Shown: positions 9,076 through 17,731, numbered from the stretch's first letter. The stretch is 64,000 nucleotides of DNA from SZUA-547 sp963669265 (GCA_963669265.1 OY769916.1:3844001-3908000); one strand, 5' to 3'. Made by a program: numbers and translations. The notes: a model not told the origin generated them from the letters alone.

Positions 9076-9286
9076 CCAAGGCGGCGCGCGAAAGCCGCTG
9101 CCGGATTGGCTTTATCTTCTCCTGTTGCTGGCCTTACTTATCGGGATATGTGTCTTGACGCTCTGCGCCTTTCGCGTTCTTGAGTTTTACTGGTGGGGCG
9201 TGATCGCCTGTGCGATCGTCTCACCCTCCGCCTATCTTGTCGCGCGGGAAAGCTGGGACCCTGACGAGGGAGGGCCGGAGAGATGA
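9068..9286 (+). CDS. small two-helix membrane protein in the methyl-transfer operon
   Basis: This 72-residue protein starts at a GTG inside the end of the corrinoid gene and its TGA overlaps the ATG of the DUF1638 gene, so the three are translationally coupled. It has two adjacent hydrophobic helices (about 14-36 and 41-58) and a polar acidic tail. I do not recognise the family. Its coupling to cytoplasmic corrinoid proteins is unexpected and suggests a membrane link or simply co-regulation. Confidence 0.7.
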   Translation: MSDQGGARKPLPDWLYLLLLLALLIGICVLTLCAFRVLEFYWWGVIACAIVSPSAYLVARESWDPDEGGPER

Positions 9287-9954
9287 ACGAACCCATGACG
9301 CCTCTGATCAATGATGCCGTGCTCACCGAAACGGGGGCCACCCTCGCCGCGCGCGCGGAGAAGTCGGGGCGCATCCTGCTGATCGGCTGCGGCGCGCTGG
9401 CGCGAGAGATCCTCGCGCTGAAGGCTGCGAATGGCTGGGAGGCGATGGACCTGACCTGTCTTCCCGCCAAACTACACAATCGCCCGCAGCTGATCCCGGA
9501 AGCCGTCCGCGCGAAGGTGCGGGACGGGCGCAAGGCGGGCTACGCCAATATCTATGTCGTCTACGCCGATTGCGGCACGGGCGGTCTGCTCGACAAAGTC
9601 TGCGTCGAGGAAGGCGTTGAACGCGTCGCCGGTCCCCATTGCTATGCGTTCTATGACGGGCTGGACGCGTTTGAGGAGCGGTCAAGCGAGGAGATGGGCG
9701 CCTTTTTCCTCACGGACTTTCTCGCCCGGCAGTTCGACACGCTGATCTGGAAAGGGCTGGGGATGGACCGGCATCCGGAGCTGCGCGACATGTATTTCCG
9801 GCACTACGACCGGGTGGTCTATCTGGCGCAGACCGACGATCCGGCGCTGACTGAGGCTGCGCGCGCGGGCGCGGATCGGTTGGGCCTGAGGTTTGAGCGC
9901 CGCTTCACCGGGTATGGCGATCTCGCCGCCGCTCTGGCCGGCGCCGTCAAATAA
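9283..9954 (+). CDS. DUF1638 protein, methionine-synthase-associated
   Basis: The 223-residue protein matches DUF1638: ILLIGCGALAREI near the N-terminus, YADCGTGGLLD, and conserved Cys/His residues in GPHCYAFYDGLDAF. The family accompanies split cobalamin-dependent methionine synthases in Rhodobacterales, where genetic data have linked it to methionine synthesis; the biochemical step is not settled as far as I know. Here it is the last gene of the operon, with an ATGA overlap to the small membrane protein. Redox maintenance or reactivation of the corrinoid cofactor is a reasonable guess, not shown. Confidence 0.92.
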   Translation: MNEPMTPLINDAVLTETGATLAARAEKSGRILLIGCGALAREILALKAANGWEAMDLTCLPAKLHNRPQLIPEAVRAKVRDGRKAGYANIYVVYADCGTGGLLDKVCVEEGVERVAGPHCYAFYDGLDAFEERSSEEMGAFFLTDFLARQFDTLIWKGLGMDRHPELRDMYFRHYDRVVYLAQTDDPALTEAARAGADRLGLRFERRFTGYGDLAAALAGAVK

Positions 9955-9961
9955 TCGCTAC

Positions 9962-10744
9962 TTATTCGCTGTCCTTGACCACGCGCAGATGCGCCCGGCC
10001 GCGATCCGGCGTGTCGATGAGCGGGCGCGCCTCATGCGCAAATTTGCCGTCGATGGCTTTCAACTCAAACGGCGCGGCGGATTCCGCCATCGCCGCGACG
10101 CCGGGCGCAGGCGCTTCCGCATAGATCGGCGCGTCGGCCTGATCCTCGATGTCTGATTGGATCGCGGTGAGATGCATATCGGTCATCTTGAACAGGCGGG
10201 GCGTGTCGCCGCGCCAGATGCTCTCGCCGGTCAATGCGACCGCCGAGCCGAGTATTCTGTTGATGGCGCCGCTCTCGGACCGCAAAGGCAGAAAGCTGAA
10301 CTCCACCACCGCGCCCTCGATATTGCCGCGCCGCGGCGCGCGGCTGTTCACGATCGCCGTGGCCGGGGCGGAGACCACGCCCTCGATCAGTTGGGAGATC
10401 CGCGTGCGAGAGGCGTCGTCCCAGATCGAGAGGACGCTCATCCCGTTCAGCGTCATCCCGACCAGGCCGCTGACGCCGTCGCCTGCGAGCCGGAAACGGA
10501 CCTCACCTTCGCCGACGCGCTCCAGAATAAACGCGCAGGGCAACAGGTCGCTGACATCAGCCGGCGCGACGTCGCTCCGATCGGGCGCAAGACGGCCTGC
10601 GCGAATTTGTTCCCAATAGGCGTTGAGCGCTTTGGTTATCGGGTGGCGCATGGTCTCCAACGGCTCCAATTCGGCGATCGCGCGTCTCGTGGCCGAGCGA
10701 AAGCATCTAAAATTGTAGCGATCCGGCACAGTCTGTCCTCCCAT
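9962..10744 (-). CDS. PAS-domain protein (PAS_5 type)
   Basis: The 260-residue protein contains a single PAS fold of the alphaproteobacterial PAS_5 kind: ALNAYWEQIRAGR, LLPCAFILERVGEGEVRFRLAGDGVSGLVGMTLNGM and SFLPLRSESGAINRILGSAVAL. No kinase, cyclase or DNA-binding output domain follows, so it may act by protein interaction. The start is uncertain: the ATG at 10744 has little ribosome binding site, while one at 10651 is preceded by GGAG; family members usually have some residues before YWE, which both allow. It converges on the DUF1638 gene with a 7-bp gap. Confidence 0.82.
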   Translation of the reverse strand: MGGQTVPDRYNFRCFRSATRRAIAELEPLETMRHPITKALNAYWEQIRAGRLAPDRSDVAPADVSDLLPCAFILERVGEGEVRFRLAGDGVSGLVGMTLNGMSVLSIWDDASRTRISQLIEGVVSAPATAIVNSRAPRRGNIEGAVVEFSFLPLRSESGAINRILGSAVALTGESIWRGDTPRLFKMTDMHLTAIQSDIEDQADAPIYAEAPAPGVAAMAESAAPFELKAIDGKFAHEARPLIDTPDRGRAHLRVVKDSE

Positions 10745-10946
10745 TTCTGACCGTTGGTCCCAGATCGGGCCAATTCTGGTCTGCTGGCCGCGAAAAACGA
10801 CCTCTCCCTAGGCAAGGTCAGCAAACCGCGTGCCAGTATTCCGGCCCCTCGCCCTAACGACAGGGGTCGCATGCGATTGGCGCCGGGGCCGCGCAGGGCT
10901 ACAAGGACCGGGCGCCGCGATGGGCGTGTATTCTGGGGACACCGCC

Positions 10947-11849
10947 ATGGCGCTCAACAGCATGACCGGATTCGCAAGCGCCGAAGGGGCCGAAGGCGCA
11001 GTGTCCTGGCGGTGGGAGCTGCGCAGCGTGAACGCGCGCGGTCTCGATATCCGTATGCGGCTGCCCTCGGGCCGGGAAGGGCTGGAGCCCAAGTTGCGCA
11101 AGGCGCTGCAGGCGCGGCTGAAACGCGGCGGCGTGACCGCGAACCTGCAAACCCTTCGCGGACAGGATGAGAATGCGCTGCGGCTGGATGCTGACGCGCT
11201 GGCCGCCGCCTTGCGCGCCGCAGCCGCTGTGCGCGCCGCCGCAGAGGCCGCAGGGCTGGAGACGGCGCCGGTGTCGATCGACGGGCTGATGCAGGTGCGC
11301 GGCGTGCTGGCGACGGGGGCCGAGGCGCCGGACGCGGAAGCCGTCGCCGCGCTCGATGCCGCGTTAATGACGAGCCTGGAGGAGGCGGTGGAGCGACTGG
11401 CCGCCGCCCGCGCGGTCGAAGGCGAAGCGCTGACCGGCGTAATCGCCTCTCAAGTGGATGAGATCGAGGCTTTGGTGACGGCGGCCGCCGCCTCCGCCGA
11501 GGCCCGATCCGAATCCGCCGCCAACCGGTTGCGAGAGAAAGTTGATGCGCTGCTGGAGGCTGGCGCGGAGATGTCCGAGGACCGTCTGGCGCAGGAGCTC
11601 GCGCTTCTCGCGGTGAAGAATGACGTGCGGGAGGAGATTGACCGCCTGACCGCGCATGTGACCGGCGCCCGCAAACTGTTGCAGGACGCGCCGCCGATCG
11701 GCCGGAAGCTGGACTTCCTGTGTCAGGAATTTAACCGGGAGGCCAATACGCTCTGCTCTAAATCACTGTCGGAGGAATTGACCCGCATCGGCCTCGCGCT
11801 GAAAGTCGTGATCGATCAGATGCGAGAGCAGGTGCAGAATGTGGAGTGA
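10947..11849 (+). CDS. yicC: YicC-family endoribonuclease
   Basis: The 300-residue protein begins MTGFASAEG after a few residues, has ELRSVNARGLDIRMRLPS, and ends with the DUF1732 signature GRKLDFLCQEFNREANTLCSKS. YicC proteins are endoribonucleases, in E. coli implicated in small-RNA turnover. The start at 10947 gives the family N-terminus, although the frame is open further upstream. The stop is a few bases before gmk, a linkage conserved in many proteobacteria, and with the next gene they form a tight three-gene operon. Confidence 0.94.
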   Translation: MALNSMTGFASAEGAEGAVSWRWELRSVNARGLDIRMRLPSGREGLEPKLRKALQARLKRGGVTANLQTLRGQDENALRLDADALAAALRAAAAVRAAAEAAGLETAPVSIDGLMQVRGVLATGAEAPDAEAVAALDAALMTSLEEAVERLAAARAVEGEALTGVIASQVDEIEALVTAAAASAEARSESAANRLREKVDALLEAGAEMSEDRLAQELALLAVKNDVREEIDRLTAHVTGARKLLQDAPPIGRKLDFLCQEFNREANTLCSKSLSEELTRIGLALKVVIDQMREQVQNVE

Positions 11850-11854
11850 CGTGC

Positions 11855-12517
11855 ATGACCGCCGACATTAAGGAAATCCATCGCCGCGGATTGCTGTTCG
11901 TGCTGTCGTCGCCTTCCGGCGCCGGGAAGTCCACACTGTCCAGACGGCTGTTGCAGTCGGATGATAACTTTCGCCTGTCGATCTCCGCCACGACCCGCGC
12001 GCCGCGCCCCGGCGAGGTCGAGGGCGAGCATTATTTCTTCGTTTCGCGGGACGAGTTTGAGGGGATGGTCGCCGAGGGCGAGATGCTCGAACATGCGGAA
12101 GTGTTCGGCAACCTCTACGGCACGCCGCGCATGCCGGTCGAAAACTGGATCTCCAAGGAGCGCGACGTGTTGTTCGACGTCGATTGGCAGGGCGCGCGTC
12201 AGCTCGGCCGCTCCTCGATGCGCGCCGACCTCGTCCGGGTCTTCGTCCTTCCGCCTTCCGTCAGCGAGTTGCATCGTCGCCTGGTCGCGCGGGCGCAGGA
12301 TTCGACGGAGACCGTTGATGGGCGCATGAGCAAGAGCCAGGCCGAGTACAGCCATTGGGGCGAATACGATTATGTCCTGATCAACGACAATATCGACGCC
12401 TGCCAGAAGAAGATCGAAACGATCATCGAGGCCGAGCGCCTGCGAAGCGCCCGGCAGATCGGGTTGAGCGGTTTCGTCGCCGGTTTGGACAAGGAATATG
12501 AGGAGATGTTCGGATGA
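11855..12517 (+). CDS. gmk: guanylate kinase
   Basis: Gmk phosphorylates GMP to GDP in purine nucleotide metabolism. The 220-residue protein has the P-loop SSPSGAGKST (about 18-27), the GMP-binding SATTRAPRPGEVEGEHYFF region, and the DVDWQGARQL segment. The ATG at 11855 was preferred over an in-frame GTG at 11846 that overlaps the yicC stop. The stop overlaps the ATG of the carbonic anhydrase-like gene (ATGA), indicating translational coupling. Confidence 0.97.
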   Translation: MTADIKEIHRRGLLFVLSSPSGAGKSTLSRRLLQSDDNFRLSISATTRAPRPGEVEGEHYFFVSRDEFEGMVAEGEMLEHAEVFGNLYGTPRMPVENWISKERDVLFDVDWQGARQLGRSSMRADLVRVFVLPPSVSELHRRLVARAQDSTETVDGRMSKSQAEYSHWGEYDYVLINDNIDACQKKIETIIEAERLRSARQIGLSGFVAGLDKEYEEMFG

Positions 12518-13044
12518 GCGAGATTTTCAGCCTCGACGGCGTTGCGCCGGAGCTGCCCGAGGACGGCGACTATTTCATCGCGCCCGGCGCACGGGTGATT
12601 GGCCGGGTCAAGATCGGCGCTGGCGTCGGCATCTGGTTCAACGCGGTGCTGCGCGGCGACGGCGAGTTGATCGAAGTGGGCGAGGGGTCGAACATTCAGG
12701 ACGGCTCGATCGTCCACACCGATCCCGGCTGTCCCGCCATCATCGGGCGCAACTGCACCATCGGCCACGCCGCAATCGTTCATGGCTGCCAGCTCGGCGA
12801 CAACGTGCTGATCGGTATGGGCGCGACGGTGCTCAACAACGCGAAGATCGGCAAGAACAGCCTGATCGGCGCCAATGCACTGGTGACGGAGGGCACGGAA
12901 GTCCCCGAGGGCTCTCTGGTCGTCGGGGCGCCCGCAAAAGTGATCCGGCCGCTCAACGGCGCGGCGATCGCCGGGTTGACCCGCTCCGCCGAGACCTATC
13001 AGGCCAACGCCCGCCGGTATAAGGCGGGGCTGAAAGGCCTCTGA
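12514..13044 (+). CDS. gamma-carbonic anhydrase family protein
   Basis: The 176-residue protein is a left-handed beta-helix of hexapeptide repeats (IGRVKIGAGVGIWFNAVLRGD). It carries the three zinc-binding His positions of the family (IVHTDPG, IGHAAIVHGC). Such YrdA/PaaY-type proteins form trimers and may hydrate CO2 or have a thioesterase-like role; activity varies. It is translationally coupled to gmk. Its link to nucleotide metabolism is probably only positional. Confidence 0.92.
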   Translation: MSEIFSLDGVAPELPEDGDYFIAPGARVIGRVKIGAGVGIWFNAVLRGDGELIEVGEGSNIQDGSIVHTDPGCPAIIGRNCTIGHAAIVHGCQLGDNVLIGMGATVLNNAKIGKNSLIGANALVTEGTEVPEGSLVVGAPAKVIRPLNGAAIAGLTRSAETYQANARRYKAGLKGL

Positions 13045-13056
13045 CGCGACCGGCTG

Positions 13057-13737
13057 TTAAGCGGCGCGCGCGACGGCGGGGGCCTCCGCCGACAGGCGCA
13101 GGATCTGCGGGTCGCCGTCCGTGATCTCAATCCGCATCAGCGCGCCGGTGCTTCGGGCCAGCCGGGTCATCGCCACCAGATGCGCCTCGCGGGGCGGCGC
13201 GGGCGCGGGCACCTGAAGGTCCTCTATCGCCGCCGTCGCCGCTGGGCTGAGCCTGAGATTCGGGCCCGTCGCCTCCACCCCGATCCGCTCGACGCCTGAG
13301 ATCGTAGGGGAGCGCTCGCCCTCGATCTCGACTGACAATGACAGACGACCGCCGCGGTGCAGCGCCCCGGCGCCGGTCAAAGCCAGCATCATCGCCAGCC
13401 GGGCGGAATTGCGCGAAAGCTGGCCCCGCGACGACGGCCCGGAGACGGTCAGACGCTCTCCGCCCAGATGCCGGGCGGTGATCTGAGCGAGGGAGCCGAT
13501 CTCCACCGGACCGCCCGCCGCGCCACCGAACGCCAGACGAAAGAAGGCGATCGCATCCGCCGCGCGCGCGGCGCTTTGCGCGGCCAATCGGAACTCCGGC
13601 CGCTGGGCCAAGGCCGGATCGTCCTCTGCAATCAGCTCCAGCCCGTTGCTCACCGCGCCGACCGGGCTTATCAAGTCATGGCAGATGCGCGAGCAGAAGA
13701 GTGAAACCAGATCCATGTCGTCCATTGCGTTCCCCAA
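13057..13737 (-). CDS. chpT: histidine phosphotransferase ChpT
   Basis: ChpT relays phosphate from the hybrid kinase CckA to CtrA and CpdR in the alphaproteobacterial cell-cycle phosphorelay. The 226-residue protein has the DHp-like segment CSRICHDLISPVGAVSNGLEL with phospho-accepting His20, followed by a degenerate ATPase-like domain lacking normal ATP-binding boxes, as expected. Its target regulator CtrA and the CtrA inhibitor SciP are encoded at 43-44 kb. The start could be the ATG at 13737 or the one at 13725; the latter begins MDDMDLV. It faces the small DUF3553 gene head to head. Confidence 0.92.
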   Translation of the reverse strand: MGNAMDDMDLVSLFCSRICHDLISPVGAVSNGLELIAEDDPALAQRPEFRLAAQSAARAADAIAFFRLAFGGAAGGPVEIGSLAQITARHLGGERLTVSGPSSRGQLSRNSARLAMMLALTGAGALHRGGRLSLSVEIEGERSPTISGVERIGVEATGPNLRLSPAATAAIEDLQVPAPAPPREAHLVAMTRLARSTGALMRIEITDGDPQILRLSAEAPAVARAA

Positions 13738-13782
13738 TGTCGCCTATCGCGGCGTCGCCGGTCGTCCCACCGGCGCGCCAGT

Positions 13783-13962
13783 ATGAATGAGCTGCTGGAA
13801 ATCGGCGCCTTGGTGCGCCATCCCGGCGAGCCCGATTGGGGCCTTGGCCAGATTCAATCCATTATCGGTGATCGGATCACCGTGAATTTCGAGCATGCCG
13901 GCAAGGTCGCCATCGACGGCTCTGTCGTGGATTTGAAGCTCGAATCGCTGGATCATTTCTGA
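13783..13962 (+). CDS. DUF3553 small protein
   Basis: This 59-residue reading frame encodes LVRHPGEPDWGLGQIQSI and VNFEHAGKVAI, the signature of DUF3553, a small SH3-like fold with similarity to the CarD/UvrD C-terminal tudor-like domains that bind RNA polymerase or DNA. It is below common length cut-offs for gene calling but matches the full family length. It stands between chpT (divergent, 45 bp) and olsB. Function not established. Confidence 0.85.
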   Translation: MNELLEIGALVRHPGEPDWGLGQIQSIIGDRITVNFEHAGKVAIDGSVVDLKLESLDHF

Positions 13963-14162
13963 CGTCGTTTCCCTCTACCAGCGGACGCTGCGGCAACAGC
14001 GGTAAATATTTCATTAACGCGCGCCAGAGAGATGAACGGGTCAGCTTTCGTGATCCTGCGACGGCGGCGATTGTTGCGTCGGATCGGCCTCTCTCCTAAT
14101 GTTTCCGGGCAAGCGGCCGGGGACCATGGCCTCGCCGCGATACGCTTGGGAGGCGTGGCTGC

Positions 14163-14963
14163 ATGCGCATCGACGCAGGCCGGTTTACGGTCAGACTCGC
14201 TGAGTCCGAAACAGATGTCGCCGCCGCGCAGCGCTTGCGCTATCGGGTTTTCGTGGAAGAGATGGGCGCGACCCCGGATCCGGAGGATGCGAAGCTTCGA
14301 CGAGAACGCGACCGGTTCGATCCCTATTTCGAGCACATGCTGCTGATCGACAATGAGGCGGACCCCGACGACCCGCTGGATTATGTCATCGGCGTTTACC
14401 GCCTGATGACCGGGGCGGCCGCAAAGCGCGGCATCGGCTTTTACGGCGCCTCTGAATACGATCTCACCAAGATGCTGGAGTTTCCCAAGGAGACGCTGGA
14501 ATTGGGCCGGTCCTGCGTCGCGGCCGAGCATCGCGGCGGCGCGGGCATGCATTTGCTCTGGACCGGCCTTGGCGACTATGTGGCGCGCAACGACGTGCAG
14601 ATTCTGTTCGGCGTCGCCAGTTTTCACGGCGCCGACCCGAAACCATTGGCGCAGCCGCTCTCCTACCTGCATTACAATCATCTGGCGCCGGAGGATCTGC
14701 GCGTGCGCGCGATCGCAACCGCCTATGAGCCGATGAACGTGCTGCCGGAGGATCAGGTCGACAAGACTGAGGCGATGCGGCAGATCCCGGCGCTGATCAA
14801 GGCCTATATCCGTCTGGGCGGCTTTGTCGGAGAGGGCGCCTATGTCGATCACGAGTTCAACACGGTCGACGTCTGCCTGTTGATGGATACGGCGCGCATG
14901 GTGGACCGCTACCGCAAGTTCTATAAGCGGGAAAGCGGTTCGTCGGGCGGCCCCGCGAATTGA
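14163..14963 (+). CDS. olsB: L-ornithine N-acyltransferase (lyso-ornithine lipid synthesis)
   Basis: OlsB transfers a 3-hydroxyacyl chain from acyl carrier protein to ornithine, giving lyso-ornithine lipid. The 266-residue protein has the GNAT-like hemolysin/OlsB signature: RLRYRVFVEEMG, DRFDPYFEHMLLID, ELGRSCVAAEHRGG and LFGVASFHG, and ends with VDHEFNTVDVCLLMDT. It is followed after 13 bp by olsA, which adds the second acyl chain. Ornithine lipids are phosphorus-free membrane lipids, common in Rhodobacterales and useful under phosphate limitation. No Pho box was recognised upstream. The 200-bp leader has a TAAATAT sequence and a single TTAA half-site. Confidence 0.93.
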   Translation: MRIDAGRFTVRLAESETDVAAAQRLRYRVFVEEMGATPDPEDAKLRRERDRFDPYFEHMLLIDNEADPDDPLDYVIGVYRLMTGAAAKRGIGFYGASEYDLTKMLEFPKETLELGRSCVAAEHRGGAGMHLLWTGLGDYVARNDVQILFGVASFHGADPKPLAQPLSYLHYNHLAPEDLRVRAIATAYEPMNVLPEDQVDKTEAMRQIPALIKAYIRLGGFVGEGAYVDHEFNTVDVCLLMDTARMVDRYRKFYKRESGSSGGPAN

Positions 14964-14976
14964 CCGGCGACCCGCC

Positions 14977-15834
14977 ATGGTCACGTGGAATGAGCTGGAT
15001 CCCCCCGATCTGCCGGATTCGAGCGCGCCCGTGCGCCTTGTCGCCCTCCTGCGCATCGGCCTGATCATTTTGGTCACCGCGCTCGCGGCTTGCCTCTATC
15101 TTCTGGTCAAGGCGCTGGAGGCGCCTTTTGGCGCGCGCAAGGTGCGGGAGTTCGTGCAGACATGCTGGTGCATCGTCATCACGCGCCTGCTTGGCCTTGC
15201 CGTGCGCCGAGTCGGCCAGCCGATGAAACAGCGCGGCGCGATCATGTCGAACCACATCACCTGGATCGACATTCCCGTCATTCGCGGCGCGGCGCCGGTT
15301 TATTTCGTCGCCAAAGCTGAAGTCGCCGCGATGCCCGGCGCCGGCTGGATCGCCGGCATCACGGACACGATCTTCGTGGAACGCAAACGCTCGGCGGCCA
15401 AACAGCAAGAGCAGGAACTGCTGGACCGGCTGCGCCGCGGCGATCTTCTGTGTATCTTTCCGGAAGGAACCTCAACTGACGGCCAGCGGGTTCTGGACTT
15501 TAAATCAACGCTCTTTGCGATCTTCTTCAATGACTCTCTGGCCGAGGCCGACTGGGTTCAGCCGGTCAGCGTGGTCTATCGGCCCAGCTCGAAATCCGGC
15601 CTGCCCGCCGAGTTTTACGGCTGGTGGGGCGATATGGAGTTCGGGGCGAATATCGCGGATATGGCCCGGCTGTCCTGGGGCGGACAGGCGACCGTGATCT
15701 TCCACGACCCGGTTCGCGCGCGGGACTTCAAAGGCCGCAAAGCGCTGGCCGAACATTGCGGCAAAGCCGTGCGAGCTGGCCTTCATGCGGTGCTTGAGGG
15801 GGAAGAGGTAAAGCCTGTTCCGGCGCCAGTTTAA
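14977..15834 (+). CDS. olsA: lyso-ornithine lipid O-acyltransferase
   Basis: The 285-residue enzyme has one N-terminal membrane helix (about 23-45) and the 1-acylglycerol-3-phosphate acyltransferase motifs: NHITWID (HX4D catalytic pair), the arginine motif FVERKR and FPEGTSTDG. It converts lyso-ornithine lipid to ornithine lipid; related enzymes also acylate lysophosphatidic acid. It lies 13 bp after olsB, so the two genes form a complete ornithine-lipid operon. Confidence 0.93.
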   Translation: MVTWNELDPPDLPDSSAPVRLVALLRIGLIILVTALAACLYLLVKALEAPFGARKVREFVQTCWCIVITRLLGLAVRRVGQPMKQRGAIMSNHITWIDIPVIRGAAPVYFVAKAEVAAMPGAGWIAGITDTIFVERKRSAAKQQEQELLDRLRRGDLLCIFPEGTSTDGQRVLDFKSTLFAIFFNDSLAEADWVQPVSVVYRPSSKSGLPAEFYGWWGDMEFGANIADMARLSWGGQATVIFHDPVRARDFKGRKALAEHCGKAVRAGLHAVLEGEEVKPVPAPV

Positions 15835-15856
15835 TCGGACCTGCCGATCCCCATTC

Positions 15857-15979
15857 TCATCCCTTTAGCACGTCGCCCCATGTTCTGGGTTCCAGATTGG
15901 GTGGGCCGCTGCTCGCGCCTTCACAGGCTGCGAGCGCGAGCGCCGCGACGGCCAGAAGCCCCATCATTGTGCGCTTCAT
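15857..15979 (-). CDS. 40-residue lipoprotein
   Basis: A short minus-strand frame encodes a basic start (MKRTMM), a hydrophobic segment and a lipobox LALAAC with Cys19, followed by a 21-residue mature peptide containing PRTWGDVLKG. Size and layout are typical of tiny outer-membrane lipoproteins. GGAATGAACGC precedes the ATG, a weak ribosome binding site. It converges on olsA. The evidence is the intact signal and lipobox; no family is recognised. Confidence 0.6.
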   Translation of the reverse strand: MKRTMMGLLAVAALALAACEGASSGPPNLEPRTWGDVLKG

Positions 15980-16133
15980 GCGTTCATTCCTTACGAACTG
16001 GTCGCTTCAACAACGTGAATACTCGCTGCTTTTGAGGCGTCTACAAGCGGCGACGGCCAATCCCGCAGCGCCTGCGCGTCTTCGTGTTATACGTTGTGTG
16101 GAGATCGGAAAGTTCAACAGAAGGAACGACATT

Positions 16134-16466
16134 GTGTCCACGCATATGACCCAGTTCAGCTACTCCACCGCCTCCATGCAGGGGATGGTCAACAACCCGC
16201 AGAACCGGCGCGAGGCGGCCGCCAAGATCTTCGCCGCGGCCGGGGGACGGCTGGACGAGATGTATTTCTGCTTCGGCGAGTATGACGGCGTGGTGCTGGC
16301 GACGTTCCCGTCCAATGTAAACGCCGCGGCGGCGTTGCTGGCCGTCGGATCGACCGGCGCGTTCTCGGACATCAAGACGACGACGCTGATCAATATGGAG
16401 GAGGGCGTCAGGGCGATGGAGCAGGCCAAGGGCGTCGTCGACGCCTACACGCCGCCAGCGGGGTGA
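16134..16466 (+). CDS. GYD-domain protein
   Basis: The 110-residue protein resembles the GYD family: a small ferredoxin-like fold with NRREAAAKIFAAAGGRLDEMYFCFGEYD and a C-terminal strand. Function is unknown, though GYD proteins are often induced by stress or hormones. The start is taken as the GTG at 16134, since AGAAGGA lies 8 bp upstream, rather than the ATG 12 bp further on. It seems monocistronic and converges on the ThiE-like gene. Confidence 0.87.
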   Translation: MSTHMTQFSYSTASMQGMVNNPQNRREAAAKIFAAAGGRLDEMYFCFGEYDGVVLATFPSNVNAAAALLAVGSTGAFSDIKTTTLINMEEGVRAMEQAKGVVDAYTPPAG

Positions 16467-16486
16467 TCGCCGACCCCGAAGAGCGG

Positions 16487-17113
16487 TTAACCGGCCAGCG
16501 CCGCCGCGTATCCCTTGACGGCGGCGGCGGCGCCTTCGGGATGATCCCAGACGCTGTGCGAGGGGGCGAGGAAGTCGATAAAGGGCGCCAGCGCGGCGGT
16601 CCCCTCAACGCTGAGGCGTCCCTCCGCCACCACCGGCGTCTCGATCATGTCGAACCACCATTCGAAAAGCTCTGGCGTCGCGGTCTCGTCGCCCAGGCCC
16701 ACGCCCTCGCCGATCGGGCCGAGAGAGACGTAGTCTACGCCGGCCTCGGCCAGCGTCATACCGGTATGTTTAGAGGCGCCGCCGAACGCGCCGACGATCC
16801 GGTCCCGGCCCAGCGCTTTGCGCGCTTCGCGCACCGCTTTGGCGCTACGGCTTTCCAGATGCACGCCGTCGAGGCCCAGCGGCTCCACCAGTCCGACAAA
16901 GTCCGAGACAAGCAGCGCCACGTCGCGCTCATGGCAGATCGGGCGGAGGCGATCGGCGGCGCGGCCGATCTCCGTCTCGGACGAATCCCGCATCCGGAGC
17001 CGTACGCAGGCGACATCGGCGGCGTCTAGCGCCGCGGCCAACTGATCCGGGAACGCCGCGTCGCCCGCATTGGGCGGGGCGATCAGATAGAGGCGTGGGC
17101 TGTCGTCTGTCAT
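16487..17113 (-). CDS. thiamine-phosphate synthase-like (ThiE/TenI) protein
   Basis: The 208-residue protein is a TIM barrel with LYLIAPP, LGLDGVHLES, GGASKHTGMTLAEAGVDYVSLGPIG and AEGRLSVEG. ThiE joins the pyrimidine and thiazole phosphates of thiamine. The usual HLGQxD phosphate/pyrimidine-binding segment reads HLESRSAK here, and no other thiamine gene is nearby, so this may be a diverged paralogue rather than the main ThiE. No TPP riboswitch is visible in the 61 bp upstream. Confidence 0.82.
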   Translation of the reverse strand: MTDDSPRLYLIAPPNAGDAAFPDQLAAALDAADVACVRLRMRDSSETEIGRAADRLRPICHERDVALLVSDFVGLVEPLGLDGVHLESRSAKAVREARKALGRDRIVGAFGGASKHTGMTLAEAGVDYVSLGPIGEGVGLGDETATPELFEWWFDMIETPVVAEGRLSVEGTAALAPFIDFLAPSHSVWDHPEGAAAAVKGYAAALAG

Positions 17114-17174
17114 GGCAACGGTCTAGCCGAGGCGCAGAGGCTTGTCGCGGGCAAAACGCGCCCGCGCCGCCGCG

Positions 17175-17612
17175 TCAGCGGGGGGAGGGTTTCCAATCGG
17201 GCGGCGCCATCTCGAACCCGTCAAACTCGAAGCCGGGCGAGACGGTGCAGCCGACCAGGGTCCACGCCCCCATCGACGTCGCGGTCTGCCACCAGCCTGC
17301 GGGCACGATCACCTGTGGGCGCTGCGCCGAGGGCAGGCCCGGCCCCAGCATCCGCGTCTCCGCGTCATGGCCGTTGGGCGACAGGGTCAGCGACAGCGGC
17401 GCGCCGGCGTAATAGTGCCAGATCTCGGCGGCGTCGACCCGGTGCCAGTGGCTGAAGCTCTCCGCGTCCAGAAGATAGTAGATCGCCGTTCCGGCGGCGC
17501 GCTCGCCCTCCGTCGCGTCGGCCCGCCACGTCTCACGAAACCAGCCGCCCTCGGGATGGGGCGACAACTCCAACGTCTCGACGACGTCTTGTGCGGAGAG
17601 ATGTTCATACAT
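17175..17612 (-). CDS. cupin protein of the DUF985 family
   Basis: The 145-residue protein has the DUF985 features: LELSPHPEGGWFRETWR, the AIYYLLDAESFSHWHRVDAAEIWHYY metal-binding cupin stretch, and LVGCTVSPGFEFDGFEMA near the end. Members are cytoplasmic beta-barrels of uncertain function, some related to sugar epimerase-like proteins. It is probably in one transcript with the ThiE-like gene 61 bp downstream. Confidence 0.9.
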   Translation of the reverse strand: MYEHLSAQDVVETLELSPHPEGGWFRETWRADATEGERAAGTAIYYLLDAESFSHWHRVDAAEIWHYYAGAPLSLTLSPNGHDAETRMLGPGLPSAQRPQVIVPAGWWQTATSMGAWTLVGCTVSPGFEFDGFEMAPPDWKPSPR

Positions 17613-17702
17613 GGGGGAAGCTTAGCATGGATTGTATCTCCGAGCGCAATATGCCTAATTGGCATGCTTGGGGTAAAAAAAGAACAAAAAGAGAATTAAT
17701 GC

Positions 17703-17731
17703 TTGCGTGATCGCATTATGTTCCCTATATG
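17703..17731 (+). promoter_or_regulatory. candidate sigma-70 promoter for the Cys-rich small protein
   Basis: TTGCGT (17703-17708) and TATATG (17726-17731) are separated by 17 bp within an AT-rich spacer, 57 bp ahead of the GTG start at 17788. Upstream lies a small palindrome ATGCC-TAATT-GGCAT near 17650-17664. Confidence 0.5.
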
